This document shows positions 7,017 to 14,793 of a DNA stretch of 64,000 nt, in pieces (position 1 is the stretch's first letter; every line of letters begins with the position of its first letter). The stretch covers positions 1-64,000 of the forward strand of contig NZ_WMBT01000003.1 in the NCBI RefSeq assembly GCF_009708075.1. Direction: 5' to 3'. The translations under genes and the position numbers were made by a program. Below the pieces are notes generated by a model, which did no database searches, was not told the origin of the DNA, and was given only the letters and a program-made list of their open reading frames with translations. Source of the DNA: Paracoccus lichenicola. Its GTDB lineage: Bacteria; Pseudomonadota; Alphaproteobacteria; Rhodobacterales; Rhodobacteraceae.

Positions 7017-7691
7017 ATGGCGAAGTTACCAGCAATCATCGAACTCATCGCAAAACACGACACGCGATCCGTTGCGACGATCACCAATTATGCACGGGTG
7101 CTCCGTGACGCAGGCGTGCTTCCGAAGGGAAAGCGTGGCAGAGGCGCACCCGAAATGCATCAGACCGATGTAGCCGATTTGATCCTGGGCCTTGCAGGAG
7201 CGGGGGATGCGGTGAACGCGCCTCACGCGGTCGAGCTCCTAAGAGGCGCTAAGCTGCAGCCGAAAGCAGAACTGGAACATGATGGTATCGTGGACGTCCA
7301 CGATGAACTCGCTCATTGGTCCATCAAAGACTTCTGCGAGGACTTCGGCTTTCTCCTGGCTAGCTTGCTGGTGGACGAGCCTTATCGAGACGATGTGCTT
7401 ATTGACGATGCGGGCGAGTGGATCGGCGTCACCAATATGACTGTCACGATAGACGAGGTAGTGCCCGATCTAGCTTTTGCCTCTGCCACGGTAATGCTCG
7501 ATGACGGGAACCAATGGGTGAGACTGAGTTTCGCAACGCCGAATATCGAAGAAGTCTCTGTCCCAGACAATCCTTCTCGTGAGCTTATCGGCCTAAATGC
7601 TACCTGGGCCAGATCAACCCGCATTGACTATAGCTTCTTTGTCGCGGCGAGCGTCTGCATCAATGGAGGTCATCGTGGTGGGTTCGAATAA
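7017..7691 (+). CDS. Hypothetical phage early protein, possibly DNA-binding at its N terminus
   Basis: Three in-frame ATGs exist. The one at 7017 is chosen because GACGAGG lies eight bases upstream, while the earlier ones sit in the operator region. The 224-residue product starts MAKLPAIIELIAKHDTRSVA, continues ATITNYARVLRDAGVLPKG and KRGRGAPEMHQTDVADLILG. That reads like a winged-helix or HTH domain of about 70 residues. The rest is acidic and strand-rich (VPDLAFASATVMLDDGNQWVRLSF) without a recognised motif. It may be the regulator that binds the paired repeats just upstream of it. Confidence 0.6.
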   Translation: MAKLPAIIELIAKHDTRSVATITNYARVLRDAGVLPKGKRGRGAPEMHQTDVADLILGLAGAGDAVNAPHAVELLRGAKLQPKAELEHDGIVDVHDELAHWSIKDFCEDFGFLLASLLVDEPYRDDVLIDDAGEWIGVTNMTVTIDEVVPDLAFASATVMLDDGNQWVRLSFATPNIEEVSVPDNPSRELIGLNATWARSTRIDYSFFVAASVCINGGHRGGFE

Positions 7692-7838
7692 AAGCGGGCG
7701 TTTGCCATATTTTATTTCCGAAGCCCTTTTCGGTTTATGTGGATAACCAAAAACTCGGCTTTGGATTTTCATTCGCTCGCCCGAATATAGGGGCATCAAG
7801 CAAACGCCCACAAGCGACGCCCTAAGGAAGTAAAGACG

Positions 7839-8114
7839 ATGATCGAGCAGAATAACCCGCTTGCGGGATCGGAGGTGCTCACTCTGCCACCTGCCTTGCG
7901 CAAGCCGCGCCTGCGCCGCGATGAAGCCAGCCAGTATCTGGAGTTGGCGCACGGCATCTCGTTAGCACCTTCGACCCTGGCCACGATGGCGACTAGGGGC
8001 GGCGGCCCTGCCTTTCAGAAGATCAACCGCACTCCGCTCTACCCGCGCACCTCCCTCGACGAATGGGCCGTGGAAAAGCTCGGGGATCTGCGCACTTCGA
8101 CCTCGGAGGAATGA
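7839..8114 (+). CDS. Helix-turn-helix protein of the AlpA/excisionase type
   Basis: The ATG at 7839 follows AAGGAAG at eight bases. The 91 residues contain an HTH-like segment: RRDEASQYLELAHGISLAPSTLATMATRGGGPAFQKINRTPLYPRTSLDEWA, in which the final 'PLYPRTSLDEW' is the MerR/excisionase wing found in AlpA-like proteins. Such proteins regulate or promote excision in phage and island elements. It sits four bases before the primase-like gene and is probably co-expressed with it. Whether it acts as excisionase or as an activator of the replication genes cannot be told. Confidence 0.7.
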   Translation: MIEQNNPLAGSEVLTLPPALRKPRLRRDEASQYLELAHGISLAPSTLATMATRGGGPAFQKINRTPLYPRTSLDEWAVEKLGDLRTSTSEE

Positions 8115-8118
8115 AGCG

Positions 8119-9675
8119 ATGAACGCTCGTGCCGAAACCATCCTCGGCTTCGCCAGCGGCTACGGCCAGAGCGATACCCATATTGCCACCCTGACCGATG
8201 GGCGCCCGAACCCATCATCGCAGGCAGGGCAGCCATATGAGCAAATCACTGGGAAGCAGATACTCGGAATGGTGAAGAACCCGCCTTCTGCTCCGAAGGA
8301 GAAAGCACGCTGGTTCATTCCGAGCACTTATTCTGCCTCCGATGCCCGCTCCCATGAAGCGCAGCGCCTAAAGGGGAATTTCTTCTGGCTGCCGCTTGAT
8401 GTCGATCAGAATAATCTCCCGCTGAGCGATATCTTTGGAGCAGTCCATGCAGTCCTGCCAGATAGCCATTGCATCATCTATTCCTCGCGTTCCGCGACTG
8501 AGGAAAATAGAAAATGGCGCGCGCTTGTCCCGCTGAGGGACACCATCCCTGGCTCAGATTACCCTGATACGTTGGCCGCCTTCTATGACCTTCTGGAAAC
8601 AGCAAGCGATGGCGCGCTGATACCAGATCGTGCCCTCGGTCGCCCTGGTCAGTTGGTCTATCTCCCGAACAAGGGACAGCATTACGAATTCCATATGCAT
8701 CGTGGCCAGGCCGTTGCCCTGACGCCGGATAATCCCGTTATCATCCGCCGTGAGGAGAACCGCGCCCGGTTAGAGGCTGCGCAGAAATTCGCGCGGAAAG
8801 AGCGCGAGCGTCGTCCAGTCCTTGGTGCCCAGGGATCCGACATCAGCCCGGTTGATCACTTCAACCAGAGCCACAATGTCGCCGACCTTCTTGCCCGCTA
8901 CAGATATAGTCAGGCGGGGCAGTCTCCGGACTGGCGCAGCCCCATGCAGACGTCAGGGAGCTATGCCACCAAGAACTTCGGCGACTACTGGGTAAGCTTG
9001 TCAGCGAGCGATGCGGCCGCCGGGATCGGTCGGGCCACGCCGGATGGTCACCGCTTCGGCGATGCCTTTGATCTGTATGTCCATCATGAGAAGGGCGGGG
9101 ATTTCACCAGCGCTGTCCGAGACTATGCGCACGAGGCGGGACTGCGGCCCCATCCGGAGCCCGCCGGTGCCGCCCAACCTCAGGACACTGAACCGGACAC
9201 CTCACCTGATGACGATGACGAACTGACGGACGAAGATGCTGCACCGGAAAAGCCGACCTCAGATTGGCCGTTCAAGGTCACAAAGAACGGTGTCTGGAAG
9301 CGCAGCGACAAGATGGACAAGGAAACCGGCAGGATCATCACCAAGTGGGTGCCGATCTGTTCAGAACTGCATGTCTTGGCGGAAACGCGTGATGCGGATG
9401 GCGAAGAATGGGGTCGGCTCCTTGATGTGGTAGACCGCGACGGCCGGCGCAAGCGCTGGGCGATGCCGATGGCGCTGATGGCGGGCGACGGCAGCGCCAT
9501 TCGTGATCGGCTCTATTCGCTTGGCCTTGTCCCATCACAGGCCAGAGATGCCCGGCAAGCGCTGCTCGAATACATCGGTTCTGCCCAGCCCGAACAGAAG
9601 ATGCGTTGCGTATCCCGTATCGGGTGGAGCGGCGGCGCCTTTGTCCTCCCTTCTCAAACCATCGGAACCTTCTGA
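8119..9675 (+). CDS. Primase-like replication protein carrying the first part of a DUF927 domain
   Basis: The ATG at 8119 has GGAGGAA upstream. The 518 residues fall in two parts. Residues about 40-215 resemble an archaeo-eukaryotic-type primase: a DxD pair at Asp94/Asp96 (WLPLDVDQNN), then IIYSSRSATEENRKWRALVPL and RPGQLVYLPN. After an acidic linker (about 345-375), residues 385-518 match the N-terminal half of DUF927 (VLAETRDADGEEWGRLL, RRKRWAMPMALMAGDG, CVSRIGWSGGAFVLPSQTIG). The frame then stops at TGA (9673-9675) in the middle of that domain. The rest of DUF927 continues in the +1 frame from 9676. The likely role is priming and origin opening for element replication. Confidence 0.75.
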   Translation: MNARAETILGFASGYGQSDTHIATLTDGRPNPSSQAGQPYEQITGKQILGMVKNPPSAPKEKARWFIPSTYSASDARSHEAQRLKGNFFWLPLDVDQNNLPLSDIFGAVHAVLPDSHCIIYSSRSATEENRKWRALVPLRDTIPGSDYPDTLAAFYDLLETASDGALIPDRALGRPGQLVYLPNKGQHYEFHMHRGQAVALTPDNPVIIRREENRARLEAAQKFARKERERRPVLGAQGSDISPVDHFNQSHNVADLLARYRYSQAGQSPDWRSPMQTSGSYATKNFGDYWVSLSASDAAAGIGRATPDGHRFGDAFDLYVHHEKGGDFTSAVRDYAHEAGLRPHPEPAGAAQPQDTEPDTSPDDDDELTDEDAAPEKPTSDWPFKVTKNGVWKRSDKMDKETGRIITKWVPICSELHVLAETRDADGEEWGRLLDVVDRDGRRKRWAMPMALMAGDGSAIRDRLYSLGLVPSQARDARQALLEYIGSAQPEQKMRCVSRIGWSGGAFVLPSQTIGTF

Positions 9676-9676
9676 C

Positions 9677-10996
9677 ATGAACGAACGCGTGATCTTTCAG
9701 AGCGCCGTCCCGCTCGACAATCCGTATCGCTGCGCCGGAACCTTGCAGACATGGCAGGCCGAAGTAGGCAAGAACGCCGTGGGCAACAGCCGGCTAATGC
9801 TTGCGCTCTCCGCTGCCTTCGCCGGTCCCCTGCTCCAGCCCCTCAGCGTCGAGGGTGGCGGCTTCCATTTCCGGGGCGGATCCAGCACCGGCAAGACAAC
9901 GGCCCTCCAGGTGGCAGGATCGGTCTGGGGAGGTGGCGGCATCAACGGCTATGTCGGCACGTGGCGCGCGACATCGAACGGGCTTGAAGGAATTGCCGCC
10001 CTGCATTGTGACACGCTTCTGTGCCTCGATGAGATTGGACAGATCGACGCTCGCGAGGCCGGCCAAGTCGCATACATGCTGTCCAACGGTCGGGGCAAAT
10101 CCCGCGCTGGTCGAGGGGGTGAGGCCCGGAAGTCATCAGAATGGCGCGTCCTGTTCTTGTCGTCGGGTGAAATCAGCTTGGCGCAGAAGATCGCAGAGGA
10201 CACCCGTAATCGCCGCGCCATGGCGGGACAGGAGGTGCGGATCGTCGACGTCACTGCCGATGCAGGGGCCGGGATGGGCATCTTCGAGGTGCTGCACGGC
10301 TTCCCCGGCCCTGATGCGTTCGCGCGTCATTTCAAGGCGGCAATCTCGAAGAACTACGGCCACGCCTCTATCGCATTCCTGACGAAGCTGGTTGAGGCTC
10401 CTACCAAGAATGTCGAACGCGCCGCAGTTCTGATGAAGGCCTTCCAAGAGCAGAATACTGTTTCGGGCGCGGATGGTCAGGTGTCCCGTGTTCTGGCCCG
10501 CTTCGCACTAGCAGCTGCGGCAGGTGAGCTCGCGCTGGAGTTCGGCATATTGCCATGGGCATCGGGTAATGCGTTCGACGCTGCTCGCAAGTGCTTTCGC
10601 GCCTGGATTGACGGACGTGGAGGCACCGAAGCTGCCGAGGATCGCGACGCCCTCACCACTGTGCGTCGCTTCCTGGAAGCACATGGCTCCAGTCGTTTCG
10701 AACTTATTCACGGCGAAGCACACGCTGGGACCGAGCAAGCCATCGATAGTCGCATCATCAATCGCGCTGGGTTTGTTCGCCATCAGGACGGTGAGCGAGA
10801 ATACATCTTCCTACCAGAGACCTGGAAAGACGTCTGTGCAGGAATGGATCCGGGCCGCGTGGCGAAGGTGCTTGTCGAGCGCGGATTTATGCTGACCGGG
10901 GGTGACGGCAAGCCTCAGGTCAAGCAGCGTCTTCCCGGAATTGCGAAGCCTGCACGCTGCTATGTCGTCTCATCGTCGATCCTGGCAGATGACTGA
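9677..10996 (+). CDS. DUF927 helicase-like ATPase, second part of a domain split by a frame change
   Basis: The only sensible independent start is the ATG at 9677, one base after the TGA of the previous gene; its ribosome-binding site is weak (CGGAA). The 439 residues begin NERVIFQSAVPLDNPYR, which normally follows directly on the FVLP.TIG motif that ends the upstream gene. Walker A is at 67-75 (GSSTGKTT) and Walker B at 113-119 (LLCLDE). It ends with a helical C-terminal domain containing FLEAHGSSRFE and INRAGFV. DUF927 proteins are ATPases of phages and integrative elements, usually fused to or beside primase domains. The split may be a restart, a +1 frameshift or a mutation. Confidence 0.75.
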   Translation: MNERVIFQSAVPLDNPYRCAGTLQTWQAEVGKNAVGNSRLMLALSAAFAGPLLQPLSVEGGGFHFRGGSSTGKTTALQVAGSVWGGGGINGYVGTWRATSNGLEGIAALHCDTLLCLDEIGQIDAREAGQVAYMLSNGRGKSRAGRGGEARKSSEWRVLFLSSGEISLAQKIAEDTRNRRAMAGQEVRIVDVTADAGAGMGIFEVLHGFPGPDAFARHFKAAISKNYGHASIAFLTKLVEAPTKNVERAAVLMKAFQEQNTVSGADGQVSRVLARFALAAAAGELALEFGILPWASGNAFDAARKCFRAWIDGRGGTEAAEDRDALTTVRRFLEAHGSSRFELIHGEAHAGTEQAIDSRIINRAGFVRHQDGEREYIFLPETWKDVCAGMDPGRVAKVLVERGFMLTGGDGKPQVKQRLPGIAKPARCYVVSSSILADD

Positions 10997-10999
10997 GCC

Positions 11000-11089
11000 T
11001 GTTCCCCTTGTTCCCCAAGCGCGAAAACTTGGGGAACAGAGATTTAGCTAACGTTTTCAAACCTGTTCCCCATGTTCCCCGTGTTCCCC
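11000..11089. repeat. Iteron cluster A, putative replication origin half
   Basis: The octamer TGTTCCCC occurs in direct orientation at 11000, 11009, 11064, 11073 and 11082 and inverted (GGGGAACA) at 11031. Neighbouring direct copies are exactly 9 bp apart. The copy at 11009 and the inverted copy form a perfect 11-bp inverted repeat (TGTTCCCCAAG, 11009-11019 with 11028-11038). A relatively AT-rich spacer (11039-11060) separates the two halves. The cluster starts four bases after the DUF927 stop codon. Cluster B at 12477-12567 repeats the same layout. Confidence 0.75.
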
Positions 11090-11116
11090 ACCAGAAACAC
11101 CTACCCGGAGATAGAA

Positions 11117-11488
11117 ATGCCCTTCAAAGCTCCCAGAATTTGCTCATGCGGCAAGGTCGTCCCCGCAGGTGTAAAATGCGAATGCCAGAAGGCCCGCAAG
11201 CGGGCGAGCGACAAGACATATGATGCCAAGCGGCCAAGTGCCCGCCAGCGGGGCTATGACAAGGCTTGGGAGAGGGCATCAAAGCTCTTCCTGTCCAGAC
11301 GGGAAAATCGGCGCTGTGTAGTATGCGGGGAGCCTGCAACCGTCGTTGATCACCGTATAGCATTCAAAGGGGACGACGCGCTTAGGATGGACCCAGCTAA
11401 CTGGCAGCCCATGTGCCGCCCTTGCAACTCGCGGAAGAACGTCCGCGCTGAAGGTGGTTTCGGCAGGCACCGGCGCGAAGACCAATAA
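11117..11488 (+). CDS. HNH endonuclease
   Basis: The ATG at 11117 has GGAG six bases upstream; the longer frame to the left is iteron DNA. The 123-residue protein has an N-terminal Cys-rich segment (ICSCGKVVPAGVKCEC, about 7-22). A basic region containing RQRGYDKAWERASKLFL follows, and then the HNH core: CVVCGEPATVVDH (His of the first H), AFKGDDALRMDPANWQ and MCRPCNSRKN. The two CxxC pairs bind structural zinc and the VDH...N...N/H residues form the nuclease site. In tailed phages such a gene normally lies next to the terminase and aids packaging; here no terminase follows before the tRNA. Confidence 0.85.
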   Translation: MPFKAPRICSCGKVVPAGVKCECQKARKRASDKTYDAKRPSARQRGYDKAWERASKLFLSRRENRRCVVCGEPATVVDHRIAFKGDDALRMDPANWQPMCRPCNSRKNVRAEGGFGRHRREDQ

Positions 11489-11705
11489 CTGCGGAGGCCT
11501 TCGGCTCTAGGGCCTTCCAAGCTGCAAGCCGTATACCGAGACCGTTTATCCTGTCCGATAAAATACCCGTCTCGGGCGAAAGGTCACGCTGCACTGGCAC
11601 TAGCAATCCTCATTGTTGAAAGGTCCGCCCGCTCTGGTCGGATGCCAGTTGTGGATCAGGTGCTTTAAAAGCAGCATCGCCGGTAGCATGCATATTGAGG
11701 ATGAG

Positions 11706-11972
11706 ATGACCGAACACTCTGATAACCCGAACATGGCTGCACGCTTCATGATCGATCAACAGATGATGGAAGCACTGCAAAAGTCAGTCGAACACGGTGC
11801 CACCGTATGGTTCGCCGCATTGAGGATGATGGAAGCAGGGACCATTCAGATGGTGGCAAACTTCGGCCCTGAATATACTGCCACGGTCCTCCGCGACATG
11901 CTGGCCAACATCGAGGCCGGAAAGTTGAACTACCGCGAAGGCAACTTCAGCTACGCACCACCCCCGCGCTGA
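11706..11972 (+). CDS. Small hypothetical phage protein
   Basis: The ATG at 11706 has TGAGG five bases upstream and is preferred to earlier in-frame ATGs. The 88 residues are helical (MIDQQMMEALQKSVEHGATVWFAALRMM and GPEYTATVLRDMLANIEAG) and Met-rich, ending in a Tyr/Pro tail. No known family was recognised. It lies between the HNH gene and iteron cluster B. Confidence 0.55.
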   Translation: MTEHSDNPNMAARFMIDQQMMEALQKSVEHGATVWFAALRMMEAGTIQMVANFGPEYTATVLRDMLANIEAGKLNYREGNFSYAPPPR

Positions 11973-12062
11973 GGGGCGCGGCGACCTCTTGGTGGGTGAG
12001 CCGATGGCCTTCCCCTGGTTATGCATGGCGCACCAGGCAATGGCACACCATGCAACGTAAGA

Positions 12063-12272
12063 TCACGGAAGCTGCGCCTTAGTGATCATTCGCTGGATTG
12101 CATCGACTGTCTCGTCAACGATGAACTGATGACCCTCAGTGCCTTTCAGCCCGGCCAGATGAACAGTCGTCTTCTCGCCAGTTAGATATGGCTCGAAAGC
12201 AACGATGTGGTTGATAGCGATTGTGATCGGAAAGGTTGTTCTGCCTGCATTCCGATTGAGCGTGATAAACAT
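12063..12272 (-). CDS. Small hypothetical protein, FlbD-like beta fold possible
   Basis: The 69-residue product starts at an ATG with GGAGA about six bases upstream on the minus strand. It reads as an alternating beta protein (MFITLNRNAGRTTFPITIAI, then HIVAFEPYLTGEKTTVHLAG) followed by FIVDETVDAIQRMI. That pattern resembles the small FlbD-type fold, where strands are followed by a short C-terminal helix, but no function follows from that. It is the only leftward gene in the right end of the element. Confidence 0.55.
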   Translation of the reverse strand: MFITLNRNAGRTTFPITIAINHIVAFEPYLTGEKTTVHLAGLKGTEGHQFIVDETVDAIQRMITKAQLP

Positions 12273-12906
12273 GGCGTCTCCGTAGTTCGTGCCGCCATGA
12301 CCATAGCGCAGGCCACCTTACCCGCAATCACCGAAACCCTGCAGGACATGCACCCCGCACCAGATGCAAGGGGGGGGGGTGGTCGTCAACTTTGCCCCTT
12401 TTTCGGGGACCAGTGCGGGGGGTTTCGCGCAAGATATGACCGAATTGGAGATTTTGGGAATGGGCTTTTGCTGCCCTGTTCCCCTTGTTCCCCAAGCCCT
12501 CGCGACATGGGGAACAGCGATTTCCTCAGTAAAATAAGGGGTGTTCCCCATGTTCCCCTTGTTCCCCGCAAAAAATGCGCTGCCCGACAAACAGAGACTT
12601 TGAATACCAGGGAACGAAGGCCGGAGAGAGCGCAGCTCAGGGCTGAAGGCTGCTGCCAACTTGGCGTCTCCGTGCCTGACGCAAGCACAACGAATCACCA
12701 GAATAATATAGGGCCGAAGAACCCTCTCTCTTGCATCTTCCGGGATGGAGCATGCTTTCTCGAAGCACCACTCCCCTCACCTTTCCGTGATAGCGAACGG
12801 TATAGAGCCTGGGTCTATCATGGTTCCGCCATGGTTCCACAACATCAGCAAAGCAAAAGGCCGCCCCGAAGGACAGCCATTTTTCTCAACATTTCCACTG
12901 TATTAG
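12273..12906. other. Non-coding right end of the element (634 bp)
   Basis: No convincing gene is seen here. The segment contains a run of ten G at 12370-12379, iteron cluster B (12477-12567) and a tandem 11-bp repeat CATGGTTCCRC at 12819-12840, about 65 bp from the tRNA. It ends at the tRNA-Thr CCA. An open frame from 12207 to 12971 runs through iterons and tRNA and is not considered real. Confidence 0.6.
12477..12567. repeat. Iteron cluster B, near copy of the layout of cluster A
   Basis: TGTTCCCC occurs at 12477, 12486, 12542, 12551 and 12560 in direct orientation and inverted at 12509. Offsets from the first copy are 0, 9, 32, 65, 74, 83; in cluster A they are 0, 9, 31, 64, 73, 82. The inverted pair here matches over nine bp. 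The spacer (12517-12540) is relatively AT-rich, as in cluster A. Similar architecture but different spacer sequence argues for selected protein-binding sites and not a recent plain duplication. Confidence 0.75.
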
Positions 12907-12982
12907 TGGTGCCGGTGAAGGGACTCGAACCCCCGACCCCATCATTACGAATGACGTGCTCTACCAGCTGAGCTACACCGGC
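12907..12982 (-). tRNA. tRNA-Thr (anticodon CGT), with encoded CCA
   Basis: On the minus strand the gene begins GCCGGTGTAGCTCAGCTGG and ends with CACCGGC, discriminator A and CCA (12907-12909). The acceptor arm GCCGGTG pairs with CACCGGC, the TpsiC arm contains GGTTCGAGTCC, and the anticodon loop is TTCGTAA. The anticodon CGT is at 12947-12949 on the plus strand (read as ACG) and decodes ACG threonine codons. The gene is intact. Its 3' end faces the prophage, so it is the likely integration site. Confidence 0.95.
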
Positions 12983-13024
12983 ATCTGGTTGTGCCGCGCC
13001 GGATAGCAGCTTCCGGGCCGGGGG

Positions 13025-13057
13025 AAAAGGGGGCGCGGGATTTTTTCTGCGCCCTTT
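13025..13057 (-). terminator. Likely intrinsic terminator downstream of hemY
   Basis: On the minus strand AAAGGGCGC is followed by a loop and GCGCCCCCTTTT. The stem has two extra unpaired C residues and ends in a short T run. It lies 14 bases after the hemY stop codon and may also close transcription toward the tRNA. Confidence 0.5.
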
Positions 13058-13070
13058 CCGTGCCGCATCC

Positions 13071-14783
13071 CTAGGGCCGGGTCCTGCCCTCGGTCCAGTC
13101 GGCGTCCTCGGGCGGGGCCACGTCGGGGCGGACCAGGACCGGTTCCACGACCGGAGGCGACGGAGGGGTGGACACGATCACCAGTTCGGGCCGGGGTTCC
13201 GGCCTGGCGGGGGCAGGCTCGGGCGTGGTGATCGTGCGCGCAGGCTCGACCGTGACGTAATCGCTTTCGCGCGGCACCATGCCGGGGGCGACATCCGCGA
13301 CCTCGACCCGGCGGACGGGGGGCGGACCGGCGGGCTTTTCGGGCGCGCCATGCTGCACGGGGGCGTCCGGCTGTGGCGCGGGTTCTGTCGCAGGCTCTTG
13401 CCTGGGCGCGCCGACCAGCAGCGGCAGCATCTCGGCGCCCGTGGCGGTCGCGACGGAGCGGACGCTGTCAGGCTCGCGCCAGGTCAGCGTGTCGAAGCCG
13501 CCGCAGCTGTCGCAGACGGGCGCCCAGTCGGACATCACGTTGTGGCACTTGTCGCACACCCATTGCGGCCCGCGGGACGCCGTCAGCGCGCGCGCCAGAT
13601 AGCCGCGCACGACGCTGTCGTCCGCGCCCTCGCCCCGTTCTACGGCGGCCATGATGGACAGGGTGCGCACCGTCGGGTGCTTTTCCGCCAGATCGCCAAG
13701 GGCGCGGCGGGCGCCGGGGAAATCCTCGGCCGCCAGCAGCAGTTCGGCCTTGAGCAGGCGCGATTCCTCGTGGTCGGGGCTTTTGGCGATCAGGCGGTTG
13801 AACCGGGCCAGGCGGGCGGCGGGGGTCTCGTCCGGGACGATCTCGGCGTAAGCCGCGGCCACGTCGGGATGCGGGCGCACCGACCAGGTCTTTTCCAGGA
13901 CGCGCGAGGCGTTGCGGTAGTCCTTTTGCGCGATATAGCTGCGCGCGGCCAGCACCGCCGCCGGGATCAGGTCGGGGCTTGCCTTGTTGGCCGAAATCGC
14001 GGCCTCGCGCGCGCTGATCGAATTGCCGTGCGCCAGGACCTCGCTGGCCTCTTGCAGGGCCAGAACGGCGTCGCGGCGGATATGCACGTCCTTGGGCAGG
14101 TCGCCTTGGCGGCGCTTGTCCTTCAGCAGCTGCCGCGCGCCCTTCCAGTCACCCTCGCGCATTTCCAGGCCCAGAAGCGTGTCCTGCACCTCGCGGTGCC
14201 TGGGCTTGAGGGCATAGGCCTTTTGCGCCAGAAGCAGCGCGGTCGCCGTGTCGCCCTCGTCCATCTTCTGGCGCATCAACCCGCGAATGCCGACGAACCG
14301 GGTGCGGTCGTCCTCCAGCAGGGTGCGATACACCTGGCCCGCGCGGGCCTTGTCGCCCGCGACCTCGGCCGCCTGGGCAGACAGCAGGTTGGTGATGTGG
14401 GGCATGTTCAGGTATTTCTCGGCCCGCGCCGCCTTGTCCTGCGCCAGCTTCCCTTCGCCCGACGCGACGGCCAGCATCCCCTCGCCCAAGGCCTCATAGC
14501 CCTTGCGCTCGCGCGAGCGGGCGAAATAGCGGTCGATGGCGGTTTCGTCCCCCGCGATGAAGCGGATGAAGGCCAGGGCCAGGCCAAGCGCCTTGAAGAC
14601 CAGCCAGGCCAACACCATCAGGACCAGCAGCGCCGCGACCGCCTTGACCGGGGTCAGGGCGTATTCGGTGCCCCCGTATTCCACGCGCAGCATCTGCCCG
14701 GTTTCGGACAAGTGGACCGCGCCCAGCGAAATGACCAGGACGACGGCAAAGAAGAACAGGATTTTCAACAAGGACAGCAGCAT
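13071..14783 (-). CDS. hemY: HemY-like TPR membrane protein
   Basis: The 570-residue protein has two N-terminal transmembrane segments (about 5-25 and 47-75) and a HemY_N domain, followed by TPR-type helices (about 120-400). The C-terminal part has a zinc ribbon with Cys410, Cys413, Cys424 and Cys427 (WVCDKC and VCDSCGG) and a Pro/Glu-rich disordered tail of about 120 residues. This layout is that of alphaproteobacterial HemY, a membrane protein linked to haem biosynthesis genes. It is not the protoporphyrinogen oxidase that shares the name. It lies ten bases downstream of the Mic60-like gene, in an operon that starts with hemD. The zinc ribbon suggests protein or nucleic acid contact and its role is not known. 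Confidence 0.85.
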   Translation of the reverse strand: MLLSLLKILFFFAVVLVISLGAVHLSETGQMLRVEYGGTEYALTPVKAVAALLVLMVLAWLVFKALGLALAFIRFIAGDETAIDRYFARSRERKGYEALGEGMLAVASGEGKLAQDKAARAEKYLNMPHITNLLSAQAAEVAGDKARAGQVYRTLLEDDRTRFVGIRGLMRQKMDEGDTATALLLAQKAYALKPRHREVQDTLLGLEMREGDWKGARQLLKDKRRQGDLPKDVHIRRDAVLALQEASEVLAHGNSISAREAAISANKASPDLIPAAVLAARSYIAQKDYRNASRVLEKTWSVRPHPDVAAAYAEIVPDETPAARLARFNRLIAKSPDHEESRLLKAELLLAAEDFPGARRALGDLAEKHPTVRTLSIMAAVERGEGADDSVVRGYLARALTASRGPQWVCDKCHNVMSDWAPVCDSCGGFDTLTWREPDSVRSVATATGAEMLPLLVGAPRQEPATEPAPQPDAPVQHGAPEKPAGPPPVRRVEVADVAPGMVPRESDYVTVEPARTITTPEPAPARPEPRPELVIVSTPPSPPVVEPVLVRPDVAPPEDADWTEGRTRP

Positions 14784-14793
14784 TGCCCGGACC

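Larger units (their letters stand above)
1..12906. mobile_element. Right part of an integrated prophage or phage-derived element, abutting tRNA-Thr
   Basis: The stretch carries a tail tape-measure gene, an XRE regulator with divergent promoters and palindromic operators, a primase-like/DUF927 replication module, iteron clusters and an HNH endonuclease. It is visibly more AT-rich than the flanking genes. It stops beside the 3' end of a tRNA-Thr gene, the usual position for tyrosine-integrase insertion. No integrase, terminase or capsid gene is in view, so the left part lies outside the window. The exact junction cannot be placed without the other attachment site; 12906 is taken because the tRNA itself is intact. 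Confidence 0.75.

Noticed and set aside
11000-11089. CRISPR-like array
   Set aside because: Units are 8 to 9 bp with no 30-bp spacers, and one copy is inverted. They fit iterons and not CRISPR.
12207-12971. 254-residue open frame running through iteron cluster B into the tRNA-Thr
   Set aside because: It has no plausible start signal, encodes repeated Pro-Val-Pro from the iterons and ends inside the tRNA on the opposite strand. It is a chance frame.
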